Source of the DNA: Albidovulum sp.
Lineage (GTDB): Bacteria > Pseudomonadota > Alphaproteobacteria > Rhodobacterales > Rhodobacteraceae
DNA: 32,884 nt
Direction: 5' to 3'
NCBI GenBank assembly: GCA_028823855.1
Contig: JAPPFL010000035.1
Span: forward strand, 1-32,884
Shown: positions 1-8,890 of the stretch, in pieces
How positions within the stretch are numbered: position 1 is the first letter of the stretch
How the letters are laid out: each line of letters opens with the position of its first letter
Translations under genes and position numbers: made by a program
The notes under the pieces: model-generated
Database searches by the model: none
The model's input: the letters and a program-made list of their open reading frames with translations, nothing else
Told to the model about the DNA's origin: nothing

Positions 1-494
1 TCGGCTACGACGGAATCGGCGTCGACGATCTGGCGGAAGCCCTCAGGGGCAAGTCGAGCCGCGACTTCCTGTACGAATTCTCGGCGGGCGGCGTTACGTT
101 CGGCGTGTCGGCAGCCGCGGGCGGCGACAGTTCCGCAATGGGGATCAAGTATTCTCTCGATCCTGTTTCCGTCGGACTGGGCTATGCGGCCGAGGGAGGC
201 GAAAACGTCGTTTCGGTAGGCGTTGGCGCCGGCCTGGCAGGCGTATCCACGAACATCATGTACTCCAGAAAATCAAACGGCGATACGGCGGCCGGCATGG
301 ATGCCAGCTTCGCCGCCGCGGACAACATGACGGTAACCGTTGCGGGAACCTCGAACAATATAGGCGGCGAGAAAGCAAGCGCTTTCGGTCTCGGCCTGAC
401 CTTCGACCTCGGAGGCGGCGCTACGCTCGGAACGGGCGTTGGCTCGGTCAATGACGTTACGAAGGCCGATCTGGGCTTGAACCTCGTTTTCTAG
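1..494 (+). CDS. Outer-membrane porin, C-terminal part (5' end outside window)
   Basis: The reading frame is open from base 3 to a TAG at 492-494, so about 163 residues of a longer protein are visible. The sequence alternates short hydrophobic and polar stretches with Gly turns (for example FSAGGVTFGVSAAAG, ASAFGLGLTFDLGG), as in transmembrane beta-strands, and it ends in Leu-Val-Phe. The terminal Phe is the usual signal for outer-membrane barrel assembly. This pattern fits the Rhodobacter-type general porins that form trimeric diffusion channels. A different beta-barrel family cannot be excluded because the N-terminus and signal peptide are missing. A strong terminator follows directly, so this is the last gene of its transcript. 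It shows no link to the secretion genes that converge on it. Confidence 0.72.
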   Translation, partial: GYDGIGVDDLAEALRGKSSRDFLYEFSAGGVTFGVSAAAGGDSSAMGIKYSLDPVSVGLGYAAEGGENVVSVGVGAGLAGVSTNIMYSRKSNGDTAAGMDASFAAADNMTVTVAGTSNNIGGEKASAFGLGLTFDLGGGATLGTGVGSVNDVTKADLGLNLVF

Positions 495-514
495 CACTGG
501 TCAAAAAACCTTGG

Positions 515-544
515 AAGAGCGGGCTTCGGCCCGCTCTTTTTTTT
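515..544 (+). terminator. Intrinsic terminator after the porin, possibly bidirectional
   Basis: A 10-bp GC-rich stem (AAGAGCGGGC pairing with GCCCGCTCTT) closes on a TTCG tetraloop and runs into eight T's on the plus strand. On the minus strand a run of six T's lies about five bases past the stem. The icmC stop codon is at 545, so this hairpin probably ends both converging transcripts. Confidence 0.88.
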
Positions 545-1174
545 CTATCCCGAAATCAAATTTGAAATCAGTCGAAACAGCTCAGGAAAATTCACGGCCG
601 CGATGCCCGCGACCACGAATGTCGCGCCCGGGCCGAACGCCGCTGCGGAGCCGTCAACAGTCGCGGCGTTCAGAAGATACAGGCCCCTGGCGAACGCTAT
701 GTATCCCAATAGCCGGGCGATCAGCGCGAAACTCTCGACCGCGCTTCCAAAATTCGGCTCGTAGGACTGCCCGGAAATAATGTCGCTATAGGCGAAAATC
801 GCCGACGGGTCGGAAACCGTTCCGGAACCGAACAGAGTCTCGAGTCCGACGGTTACCGCGGTTGGGAACGCCAGGAACGCAGCGCCTACGATAAGTCCTG
901 CGATCGGCGAAGCCCAGCTTCCAGACTGGATTCCAAGCTCGGATCGGCGAGCGGCTCGAACAATGGATTTCAGTACGAATACCAGTCCGAGAAGGTAGCA
1001 GATCGCCAGGAGCAGATTTTCCGGGTGCGGAACGGCCTCGGCGATGCTTTCCAATAGCGCGCTCAATCCGTCCGTCCGATCCGCGTCTTCGGCGGCATCC
1101 GAATTCGAAAAAACGGGAAGAGCGGGCGAGCCGCGATTCTCCCGCTTTCGCCGTTTCGCTCGTCCGCGGCGCAA
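545..1174 (-). CDS. icmC: IcmC/DotE-like inner-membrane protein of the type IVB system
   Basis: This protein of up to 209 residues has about four hydrophobic helices. It follows the IcmC/DotE plan: a short amphipathic N-terminus, helix 1 (ICYLLGLVFVLKSI), helix 2 with GAAFLAFPTAV, helix 3 containing GYIAFARGLYLL, and a final Gly-rich helix with FVVAGIAAVNF. The FxRGxxxL and AGIxAxN patterns are what I recall for IcmC and IncI TraQ. It is an inner-membrane component of the Dot/Icm machine with no known enzymatic role. Its position at the end of the dotI-dotH-dotG block matches the conserved gene order. The start is unclear: the frame opens at a TTG at 1174, and its first 30 or so residues are Arg-rich and poorly conserved, so a downstream start is possible. 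Confidence 0.75.
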   Translation of the reverse strand: MRRGRAKRRKRENRGSPALPVFSNSDAAEDADRTDGLSALLESIAEAVPHPENLLLAICYLLGLVFVLKSIVRAARRSELGIQSGSWASPIAGLIVGAAFLAFPTAVTVGLETLFGSGTVSDPSAIFAYSDIISGQSYEPNFGSAVESFALIARLLGYIAFARGLYLLNAATVDGSAAAFGPGATFVVAGIAAVNFPELFRLISNLISG

Positions 1175-1416
1175 TCGCGCCAGGAATGAGATTCCTCATG
1201 CGGACGCGCGGGAGGCCGGCGACCGGAGCAATTTCCGTTTTTGATCGAGGACTCGGCAGCGCCGGCACCGGCAATCCGCTCCGCCAAATTCGTTTCCGGA
1301 CGATGCTGAATTGCGATCGTTGGCAACGCGCGGAAGCGCCCTTCCTTCCTCGAAGTTGCTCCATTTTCGGTTGCCGCGATTTCCCGGGCAATCGCCAAAT
1401 TCCTTAGCCCGATCAT
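1063..1416 (-). CDS. Small ORF of unknown function, doubtful
   Basis: An ATG at 1416 overlaps the stop codon of the upstream small pseudogene in an ATGA arrangement, which is the main reason to consider this 117-codon frame. The first 60 or so codons read as a plausible soluble protein. The 3' third overlaps icmC by more than 100 bases and becomes Arg-rich, like an out-of-frame shadow. I recognise no domain. It occupies part of the slot where other Dot/Icm and IncI systems have dotF/traP, but it has no membrane segment. It may be the residue of a frameshifted gene or not a gene at all. Confidence 0.2.
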   Translation of the reverse strand: MIGLRNLAIAREIAATENGATSRKEGRFRALPTIAIQHRPETNLAERIAGAGAAESSIKNGNCSGRRPPARPHEESHSWRDCAADERNGESGRIAARPLFPFFRIRMPPKTRIGRTD

Positions 1417-1739
1417 TCGACCGGCGGCATCGGTTTCATCTGCGGAGTCTCGCCGCTCCTCATCGCTGCCTGGGCCGTCAAAATGAATTGCCGCGCCAGG
1501 AGCCTTCGTTTCGCATGCGGCAACAATTGCGCCCGCGCCGCCAGTCTTTCGTCTATCCTGAAGTTTCATTCGAAGCGAACTATTTGCGACGGGATCCGGC
1601 GCGCACCCTGCATGCTCAAGGCCTCCCGCAAGATATTTTCCCGCCCAAGTCGGAAAAATCCGATCTTCCGCAGCCTTTCCAGCATTCGCCGCAACCCGTC
1701 CTGTCCGACGCGTCTTCGCTCAAGTCCGCTTGGCTCCAT
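1413..1739 (-). pseudogene. Small gene after dotG, interrupted by an in-frame TGA
   Basis: The frame starts at ATG 1739, overlapping the 3' end of dotG by about 20 bases, and meets TGA at 1568-1566. The same frame then stays open for another 50 codons and remains protein-like (DERLAARAQLLPHAKRRLL, then AAMRSGETPQMKPMPP), ending at TGA 1415-1413. A single nonsense change in a gene of about 108 codons explains this best. The product would be soluble and very basic, with no membrane helix. It lies where dotF/traP is found in related systems but does not resemble it. An alternative is that the downstream half is a separate small gene. Confidence 0.35.
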
Positions 1740-3061
1740 TATTTCGTCTCGCTTCAAATTCCGCCCGGTTCGCTCGCCCCGGTTCCGGAGGCGACAGAAG
1801 CAATGCGCCGATCGAACGCCCCGCCCCGAGCGAGATCGCCGGTTTCGAGCTCGCCGTCGAATCCGGTTCGGTTTCGATCTTGCCGGCTGCGCCGCCGATC
1901 CCGGCGAACAGGCTCTCTCGAATGCCGGGCTTGTCGTAGACGATCGCCGGGTTCCCTCCGATTTCGATGACGGAACGGCCGGGTTGCGACGCGTGCTTTG
2001 CCAGGTCCGCTACGAACGTCGCCGCCAGTTCTCCGCCGAGCCCGCCGGCGGCGAGTCGCCGATGTCGCTTGCGACCGCCGCGGACGCTGCAAGCCCGTCG
2101 ATCGCGACGGCGTCGATTTCGCGGAATTCGCCCGCCTTGCCGGCGAAGCCGCCGGACCCGGATAGAGGCCCCTGGCGCCCGAATGCGTCGAAAGCCCGCC
2201 GACGGGCCTGGACTCGGCCAGCGGGCCTTGCGCGACGACGGCCGCTGCCGGCGCCTGCCTCCGCGAGTCGACCGCCGCCGGCGTCTCGGCGTATAGCATC
2301 TCCCCCGCCGGGATTTTCAGCGCGTCGGTGGCTTCCGCGCCGATCGATTCGACGCTGCCGGGAATTTTTTCCGAAACTTCGGCGTCAAAGGGACGAGAAT
2401 CGGGAGTCTTCAGCTCCCGGCCGGCCGGAGCGGCTATGGACATGGCTCCGGCCAGCGCGTTCATCCGGCCGGGAAAGAGGTCGGGATACGGGCTATCTTC
2501 AACCTCGACCGGATCCTCGGCACCGACGCTCGCGGGCCTCTCGCGCGAGCCGGCCGCATTGATGCCGAGATGCCGGCCCGGCCCTTTTCCCGGCTCGGGT
2601 TTGCTTTGCCCCAGTGCAGGCTTTCCCGGCAGCCCTCTATTCCATGGTGCGTGCTCTTTCGCCGGAACGGCAGCGAGTTCTTCGAGCGTCGCTTCCGGCG
2701 TGGAAATGAAAGAGTCGCCTTTCTCTTCAGCCGCGTTCGCGTTGATTTCGTTTGCTGTTTGCAGAGTTTCGCGGTAGCGGTCCGACTCTCGCTGGCGCTC
2801 GCCGCCCGGCGTAGAGTCGAGAAATGGAACTCTCGGGAGACCCGAGGGAGGCATTTCGGCATCCCTCCACGCGAAATATGCCGACGCGCCTGAACCGGCC
2901 AGCACGACGGCAAGTAGAATAGCGGTTCTCGGCAAACGCCGGCCGCAGCGATGTCCTTTAGTCTGCCCGGGTTCGAATCGCTCGAATTCTTCGCTTGGAT
3001 TCGGTCTTCCGGCGTTTGCAATCGATTTCCGGACGGTCGCGAACAAGTTGCGGTCTCCCAA
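1720..3061 (-). pseudogene. dotG: DotG/IcmE (TraO, VirB10-like core channel protein), frameshifted in its C-terminal domain
   Basis: DotG is the VirB10-like protein that spans the periplasm and anchors in the inner membrane with DotH and DotF. Read from TTG 3061, the N-terminal half is intact. It has a cytoplasmic leader, one membrane helix near residues 43-65 (AILLAVVLAGSGASAYFAW), the conserved region NEINANAAEEKGDSFI, and the start of the C-terminal domain (KIPAGEMLYAE, VVAQGPLAESR). Near 2170 the homology jumps frame (AGEFREIDAVAIDGLAASAA). Near 2065 it jumps again to a frame reading HRRLAAGGLGGELAATF and ending with PAISLGAGRSIGALLLSP before TGA at 1722-1720. The family's final beta-strand and its signature are therefore present but spread over frames. 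This is either genuine decay or clustered sequencing indels. Confidence 0.82.
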
Positions 3062-3148
3062 GGCGGTTCGACATCGGCCCGAACGACCGCGCCGCCTATC
3101 GAAAAAAGGAGCGCCGAGCTTGCCGGAAGCCGGTAGGCGCGGATTCCG

Positions 3149-4111
3149 CTAGGGGCGGGAAGCGGTTTCGGTCCAGGGCGGGGATGCGAGCGGATGCGGC
3201 GACCGGACGTAGAGGCTGTCGCCAAGCAGCCAGGCCGATGCGGGCGCGCCTTCGACGGGAACGCTTTTCGCGCCGCTCGGCATGCCGAACCCTGCCAGCG
3301 CGGATTGAAGCGGGTCTTTGCGCCGCGGCGAGGGCTTTTCGATTTTGGGTTGTTCGAAGCGCGCCATGCGCAAAACTCTTATGTCGTGCCGATAGTGCGC
3401 CGACTTCCTGTCGACGACAATCCGGGCAACGACGGGCAGCGGCTCGTTTTCGAGCGCGACGACGAGGTTGGTCCATCCCACGCGAACCGCAGGCGAGACC
3501 GCAAGGGAATTCGTACCTTCTCCGAAATCGAAGATGCGGTAGTCGTCTCCGTTTCCAACGACATGCTGCCTGATCGGCCAGGGATTTCCGTAAGCATCGA
3601 AGAATCCGATTACAGAAGCTATTCCCGGCGCAACCCGCAGCGACGGCGGCGGATCGCCTGGCGCCAGTACGACCAATTCCGAGTCCACCAGCGGTTCAGG
3701 TTCCGGTATTTCCCCGATCGCTCGTTCGTTTTCTTCGAAAATTTCCCGGTATTTGCGCACCATGTCGGGAGTCATGGGAAACGCCTTCTTCAGGGCTTCC
3801 TTAAATGCTTCCTCTCTTTGATCGGCGGCAGTCGCTCCATTCGGCAAGGATGCTTGCGCCAAATCGACCCGCGAAACGGGTTTCGACCTCTCCCCGGCCG
3901 CCATCCTCCTAGCCGGGGAGACTTGAAGCAAGCATGCCCCTTCTTTCTTGAAGGCGGCATCGCAGGCTGCGTCGCCCTGCCCTCCGGTCTCGGCCGAAAG
4001 GCTTCCGCGAGCTTCGGCAATGTGCATGGCCGAGGCTGCCGCGACCGCGGCGACCAGCTTGGCAGCCATTCGACCGGAAAAGGAGGGTTCGGCGCAATCG
4101 GGACGAGTCAT
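3149..4111 (-). CDS. dotH: DotH/IcmK (TraN) outer-membrane core-complex protein, 3' end frameshifted
   Basis: DotH assembles with the lipoproteins DotC and DotD into the outer-membrane ring of the type IVB system. An export signal-like segment covers about residues 14-35, followed by a variable linker. The conserved DotH core begins at AFPMTPDMVRKYREIFEEN and continues through VIGFFDAYGNPWPIRQ, the DYRIFDFGEGTNSLAV strand and LYVRSPHPLASPPW. The frame ends at a TAG (3151-3149), but the usual DotH tail continues in another frame just downstream (SGIRAYRLPASSALLFSIGG, about 3140-3070). One indel near 3150 therefore removes roughly the last 25-30 residues. The gene starts four bases after dotI ends and runs into dotG. 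Whether the shortened protein still works is unknown. Confidence 0.9.
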   Translation of the reverse strand: MTRPDCAEPSFSGRMAAKLVAAVAAASAMHIAEARGSLSAETGGQGDAACDAAFKKEGACLLQVSPARRMAAGERSKPVSRVDLAQASLPNGATAADQREEAFKEALKKAFPMTPDMVRKYREIFEENERAIGEIPEPEPLVDSELVVLAPGDPPPSLRVAPGIASVIGFFDAYGNPWPIRQHVVGNGDDYRIFDFGEGTNSLAVSPAVRVGWTNLVVALENEPLPVVARIVVDRKSAHYRHDIRVLRMARFEQPKIEKPSPRRKDPLQSALAGFGMPSGAKSVPVEGAPASAWLLGDSLYVRSPHPLASPPWTETASRP

Positions 4112-4115
4112 GCGA

Positions 4116-4841
4116 TCAGTCCTTAATACGGCTTGGCCGAACGAGAATTCGCGTTACGCCTACCGCGTTCGGCGTCTGCCAGGTCGGCTGCCTGGCGACG
4201 ACGATTTCGGCGAGCAGATTGTCTCTGCTGACTTCGCTTGACGATTCGTAGGTAATCGTAAGCGGCACCTGAAGCGTCCAGCTGTAGCGCTTCCGGTCGT
4301 CGAGCCCGGAACTGGCGATCACGGCGCCGTTGGCGACGACCGTCGATACCAGCCTGCGTTCGCGGATATAGGCAAGCATTCCCGAACTTTCGACGGCATC
4401 CAGAAAATTGTTCCATCCGGAAGGATGCTCAAAATATTCCGCCGCGTCGGACAGATCGCTTCGCCAATTGGCAAAATCTATAGTCATGGCGCGGGTTGCC
4501 GCTTCGACCGCGAAATTGGTGACCTGGCCGTCGGTTAGGAACGGACGGGATACTGCAACCAATGGCAGTATCCCTCCGTCTTCGCGAGCGGCGAAATATC
4601 TCGGTTCCGGCTTGGAATGCAGGGACCACGCCGCGATGAAAACGGACACGCCGGTTACTGCCGCCATGACAAGCACGGCCTTGGTCATGAAACCGTGGCT
4701 TCTCTGCCAGGTTTCGTGCCGCAGCCTCGCGGCTTCCGCCGCGCCGTATCTCTTCGAAGCTGCCACCGAGTTTCGCGACCTCTCGCGTTTGATGCGCTTT
4801 CGCCGGGTCGGCGCAAGCGCGCCGCCCGTCGTTCGGCCCAT
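4116..4841 (-). CDS. dotI: DotI/IcmL (TraM) inner-membrane protein
   Basis: This 241-residue protein is intact. A very basic cytoplasmic tail (residues 1-50) precedes one membrane helix at about 54-74 (KAVLVMAAVTGVSVFIAAW). A periplasmic domain typical of DotI/IcmL follows: RYFAAREDGGILPLVAVSRP, then TDGQVTNFAVEAATRAMTID, and late strands with SWTLQVPLTITYES. The family forms ring-like inner-membrane complexes with DotJ that are related to VirB8; no dotJ/icmM copy is visible here. It is the first gene of the block dotI-dotH-dotG, with ATG at 4841. The ribosome-binding site is weak. A TTGACA hexamer lies about 54 bases upstream of the start. Confidence 0.92.
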   Translation of the reverse strand: MGRTTGGALAPTRRKRIKRERSRNSVAASKRYGAAEAARLRHETWQRSHGFMTKAVLVMAAVTGVSVFIAAWSLHSKPEPRYFAAREDGGILPLVAVSRPFLTDGQVTNFAVEAATRAMTIDFANWRSDLSDAAEYFEHPSGWNNFLDAVESSGMLAYIRERRLVSTVVANGAVIASSGLDDRKRYSWTLQVPLTITYESSSEVSRDNLLAEIVVARQPTWQTPNAVGVTRILVRPSRIKD

Positions 4842-6961
4842 CGACGGGTCGCTGCGCGTTTCGAGGGAGAAGTCGCTAATTTGCGCAGCGGCCCTGTCAA
4901 TGGACCTGATAAGCAGTTAAGCGCGGCGCGCGCAACAGCCTAGCGAAAACGCAAGCCGATGCCCTTTAATGGGCCTGTTCCATGCGGATAACTTTTCAAG
5001 GCCTATCGACGCGCGTTCGAAGAGGTGCGAGTGAGCGATTTCCTGTGAATATTTTGATTGGAATTGAAGCGAGCGTGCGCCAAAACGTAGATTCATGCCC
5101 CGACTGCCGACTGCCGCGACTCGTAGACAGCTCCCGGCTGCATTTCTGAGAACTGCTCATGGCGGCAATTTCGGCGGGAAGCCGCAGAATTGCGTGGAAT
5201 GTCATTCTCCCGATATCAAGTTCCGCAAAATCGGGTCCTTCGCCAAGGAGTTCGCCGAATGCTGAGCCGGTAATTCGGATTCATCTCGGGTCCCGCATCG
5301 CGTGCGGCGGCGTCAATATGTTGTTGAATGCCAGCGCTCGTCGGATCGAAGCTGCAAATTTATTTCGGAAAATCGCTTGAACTAGCGCGACATGCCGACA
5401 TTTCGATTTCGCGAAGAATTGGCCGCGCGGAATTTGCCGTCGGTCCGGCCATAGAGGATTGGAATCGCTGCGTCCTTTCCGGCGGGATCGGATAGCGCTC
5501 TTTCGTAAAGTTGCGAGTTTTACCCTGTCGCCATAGCGGCGACGGAAATTAAGCGCATAGTCAATCAGCGATCGGAACTCCGGGCAGCGCGTCGCGACCG
5601 ACAAATCAGCGAAACTGCCCTAGCGTGCCGGCTTGAACGGCCGGCCATGCCACGCTCGGAGTTTGTCATCTCTTGGACTCTGGCAATTCCAGTCGGGAAG
5701 GGTCGATTTAATTCTGCATCAGTTGTGAAATGGCTGGATTCGTTGGATTTGGCGAGGCGGAAGCTATTGCAGCGGGGCCGAATTGCATATGGATGATTCT
5801 TTCAGGTTCGCAAAAGTAATATATTGCCGCGCTTTTCCGTTTGGCTTGCGCCTCGACGGCGATACGCGCTGGCGTCGGTGCCGGCGGGCGCGGACGCGAC
5901 GCGGCTCGAACGGAATGCGCTCGCCGCTGGCCGGCAGAGAACGCCGGAAGGCAAAACCGTTCACCGAATCCAATTCGCCGACACCTTGCTCCAAGACAGG
6001 ATTCGATGAACCGCCGCGCCATCCTTCATCGCCCTTAAAATTTGTCACGGCATTCTAGCGCCTTGGCGGCATGGCCGCGCAACGGTACCGCGCCGCCGGG
6101 CGGCGGCAAATCCCATGAGACCTCGACCGGCGGCATCGCTCCCGTCGCTCGAAGAAGCGGCGCAATCCATAGGTCGCTTCCGCACGGCCGCGTCGAATTG
6201 CGCGTACGCCATAAGCTTGCGCCGATTCTCTTCGAGAACGACGGCCTGTAGGGCGCGCGGGCGAAGCGCGCGACTCCGGTCGGCACCGCCTAGGTCTCGG
6301 CAGCGCGAAGGCCAAGGCCGATTCAAAGAAAACCGCGGATGGACTGCCGGTACGCGGCATGCCCGCGCTGCTCGCCGACCTCGCGACGCCTGCGCTCAAC
6401 GATTTGGATCTGCCGGCGTTTCCCGAGCGCCCCCGGCCATAGCGTTGCGACCGGCGCAACCGCAAATGCGTGAGTTCGAGTTGCTCGGGACTTATCCCGC
6501 TAGGACGGTTGCCATGAAATTGACAGGACGGAGAGGCGAAATCTACGCGATTCGGGCCGTAAACACTGAGGTTTTCTTAATTTCATTTCCTTGAAGCTCA
6601 GCCTAGCGATTCGAGTCGTTGGCGACGGTCGCCGGATTCTCTGCCGACGGCGGCTATTCGGGGCCGAAGTCGCTGAGAGCGCTCGCGGTGCGCGGTTGCC
6701 CGGACAGCTTGGAAACTGGAAAAATGAGCGCGGCTCGGATTTCGAAGCGCTTGCGCGGCCTTATCCTCGGGAAAGCGAAAGGTTTTCCGAACCTTCGCAC
6801 GGCGCGTGCCTTGCGGGCGATTCCCGATAAATTATTCCAGTTTCGGATTTCCGAACAAATGAGTATAAGCGCGGACGCGTGGCCAGGAAGCCTCTCCCGA
6901 AGGATTTCGGAGATTCGACGCCCCGTCGCTTCAAGGGCCAAGCATCCGAAGGGAGTTGGAA
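4842..6961. other. Long gene-poor stretch (about 2.1 kb)
   Basis: I find no convincing gene here. The open frames on both strands are short, Arg-rich and mutually overlapping, as expected from GC-rich non-coding DNA. Two minus-strand frames (5281-5604, and about 6045-6330 containing LEENRRKLMAYAQFD) read slightly more like protein, but I recognise no family. Given the clear wrecks elsewhere in the window, this is probably a graveyard of older genes degraded past recognition. The last dozen bases hold the ribosome-binding site of the following methyltransferase (GGGAG at 6951-6955). Confidence 0.5.
4872..4900 (-). promoter_or_regulatory. Possible promoter of the dotI-dotH-dotG block
   Basis: A perfect -35 hexamer TTGACA is read on the minus strand at 4900-4895. 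At 16-17 bases spacing the -10 region is poor (TAGCGA or AGCGAC). The position, about 30-55 bases upstream of the dotI ATG, is suitable, but the weak -10 makes this only a suggestion. Confidence 0.25.
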
Positions 6962-7795
6962 ATGAGCCAGGAAACGACAAGCGACACTTCTTCGCCCTCC
7001 TACGCGATGGGCTACGGCGAGGAATTTCAGAAACTTCTGAGAATCCGCAGCGCCGAGCGCAATGCCGCCCATCTGCTGCCTCATCTCGAACCGGGGCAGC
7101 GCATTCTCGATTTCGGATGCGGTCCCGGAACAATTTCAATGGGACTCGCCAAAGCCGTCGAGCCGGGCGAGTTGCATGGTATCGATACAGAAGAATCGCA
7201 AATCGCGATTGCCCGCGCTGCCGCGGAGGCCGGCGGTCACGGCAACGCCAGCTTCCGGCGCGGAGACGCGACCGATCTCCCTTTCGACGACGACTCGTTC
7301 GATGTCGCCCACTGCCACGCCGTTCTCAACCATGTTCCCGGCACCGCCGCCGTCCTTTCCGAGGTCATGCGCGTTCTGAAACCGGGCGGGCTATTGTCCT
7401 GCAGGGAGATCTTCGTCGATTCTTCGTTCTTTGAACCCGACGTCGGAGAAGGATGGGTGATCTTCGAGAATCTGCTTTCCGCCGCGGGCGGGCATCCGCA
7501 GATGGGAAAGCAATTGAGGCATGCGCTCGCCGAAGCCGGTTTCGCCGATGTTTCGGCATCCGCTTCGTTCGAGGCGTTCGGCACGCCCGGCGGCATCGAT
7601 TTCATGCACGACTTCGTCTCCGGCTGGTTCTTCTCCCCCGACATTGTCGAAAAGGTCACGAAGTTCGGGCTGGCGAGCACGGAAGAGATAGAAGAGTCGC
7701 GTGGCTTGCTTGACCAGTGGCGGCAGCATCCCGGAGCATTCGCGGCTATCGCATGGGGCGAGGCTCTTGGCCGCAAACCTCTGCCCGCCGCTTGA
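6962..7795 (+). CDS. SAM-dependent methyltransferase (class I, UbiE-like fold)
   Basis: This intact 277-residue protein has a full class I methyltransferase core. Motif I (ILDFGCGPGTIS, about residues 48-59) binds S-adenosylmethionine, the acidic residue ending strand 2 is Asp75 in HGIDTEE, and motif II/III is GDATDLPFDDDSFDVAHCHAV followed by VLNHVPG and EVMRVLKPGGLL. The C-terminal part, containing SGWFFSPDIVEKV, is a variable lid that would select the substrate, so the target (small molecule, quinone or other) cannot be told. ATG 6962 is preferred over TTG 6956 because GGGAG sits six bases upstream. The gene stands alone between gene-poor DNA and a dead transposase. Its intact state among wrecks argues that it is still under selection. 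Confidence 0.9.
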   Translation: MSQETTSDTSSPSYAMGYGEEFQKLLRIRSAERNAAHLLPHLEPGQRILDFGCGPGTISMGLAKAVEPGELHGIDTEESQIAIARAAAEAGGHGNASFRRGDATDLPFDDDSFDVAHCHAVLNHVPGTAAVLSEVMRVLKPGGLLSCREIFVDSSFFEPDVGEGWVIFENLLSAAGGHPQMGKQLRHALAEAGFADVSASASFEAFGTPGGIDFMHDFVSGWFFSPDIVEKVTKFGLASTEEIEESRGLLDQWRQHPGAFAAIAWGEALGRKPLPAA

Positions 7796-7829
7796 CTTCC
7801 GAATTTCCGGGAGAATTGCTTCCGCGGAG

Positions 7830-8890
7830 TGGAATCTAGGCGTCGGGTCAAGCACGCGTCCGAATTGGAACGGCGCAGCTCGGCGGCGCCGGCATGCCGA
7901 TCGACGCCCGGAGGAAGCGCATCGAGCACGGCGTTGATTTGCCTATTGAGGCATCCGGCGATCTGATAGCGCATGAATTTGAAGCTGCGCCAGGCGATGC
8001 GAGCCCTTCGTTCGAGCCAAATCGTATCCCAGGGAGGAAACGGCGGCCGCGTGGGCGACGAGCTTGTCGTCGTTCGGCGGCATCAGCGGTTTGCCGTGCA
8101 GCTACGCCTTGATTTTGTTGTTGTAGCGCTTCCGAAGATGCCCTAGGTGCGCGAGCGGCTTGAACCGCTTGAATATGAACTTCGCCTGCCATCAATGGCG
8201 GCACCATTCTAGGACGGCCGCGGGCCGCGAATCCTTCATCCGGAAACGTGTTGAAGCGGATGACGCGTTTCGCGCATTCGAGAGATTCCTGCTTTAGCTC
8301 CCTTTCGTTTCCTCCGGCCTTCATCCGAGTCTCGCACTGCGCGATTCGAATGGCGTCCTAGGACTTCCCGGCGCGCGCAGGCTCCCTGGCGCCGCCTGCT
8401 GCCGCTCGCAGGCGACAAATGGATTGGATGCCGCGACGCCGGAACGGATCGGGACCAGCGAACCGGCGTTGACGCGCACTGCAACGCAGCGGCCGCCGCG
8501 CAGGCGATCTCCCCTGCCTTGAAATGGCCGCCGTCGGCCAGAACGAAATCCCCTGCCCGGATCGGAAATCGCTTTAGGGACTCGCCGGAGCCCTTTCATT
8601 TCGTCCGCGCGGTCCCGTAGTGGCCGCAGCGCAGAGAGGGGAGATTTACGCTGCAGTGCATGCGCCGGAGAGACCCGGTCTTCCCGATCTCCTTGACCGT
8701 CGTCGCGTCGATTGCTCGAACCTGGAAGCCCGAGCCGTCGGCCGACAGCTCCGTTCCCCGTAAACAGCGGTATGCGCAGGCCGTGAAGCCAGCCTCGCGC
8801 CGGATTTAGGTTCTTCATCGAGGCGATGTCCGAAAGATCGGAAAGACCCGCTTGGCGCGTGCGAATTGCCGTTTCCCGAATGGAATGGCA
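7830..8890 (-). pseudogene. Decayed IS4-family transposase
   Basis: Reading the minus strand across frames recovers an IS4-type DDE transposase in order: RETAIRTRQAGLSDLSDIAS and WLHGLRIPLF; then FQVRAIDATTVKEIGKTGSL with the first catalytic Asp; a TGA; GESLKRFPIRAGDFVLADGG with the second Asp; a frameshift; CVAVRVNAGSLVPI; and near 8200-8130 the C-terminal helix region VLEWCRH-stop-WQAKFIFKRFKPLAHLGHL with another stop at a Trp position. At least three nonsense codons and two frameshifts make it inactive. The N-terminal part before RETAIRT seems lost. I could not identify terminal inverted repeats or a target duplication. Base-change nonsense codons (CGA to TGA, TGG to TAG) argue for true decay rather than read errors. 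Confidence 0.85.

Noticed and set aside
2461-3225. A 254-codon minus-strand frame overlapping dotH and dotG.
   Set aside because: Its first part is the frameshifted DotH tail and the rest is an out-of-frame shadow of dotG, so it is not one protein.
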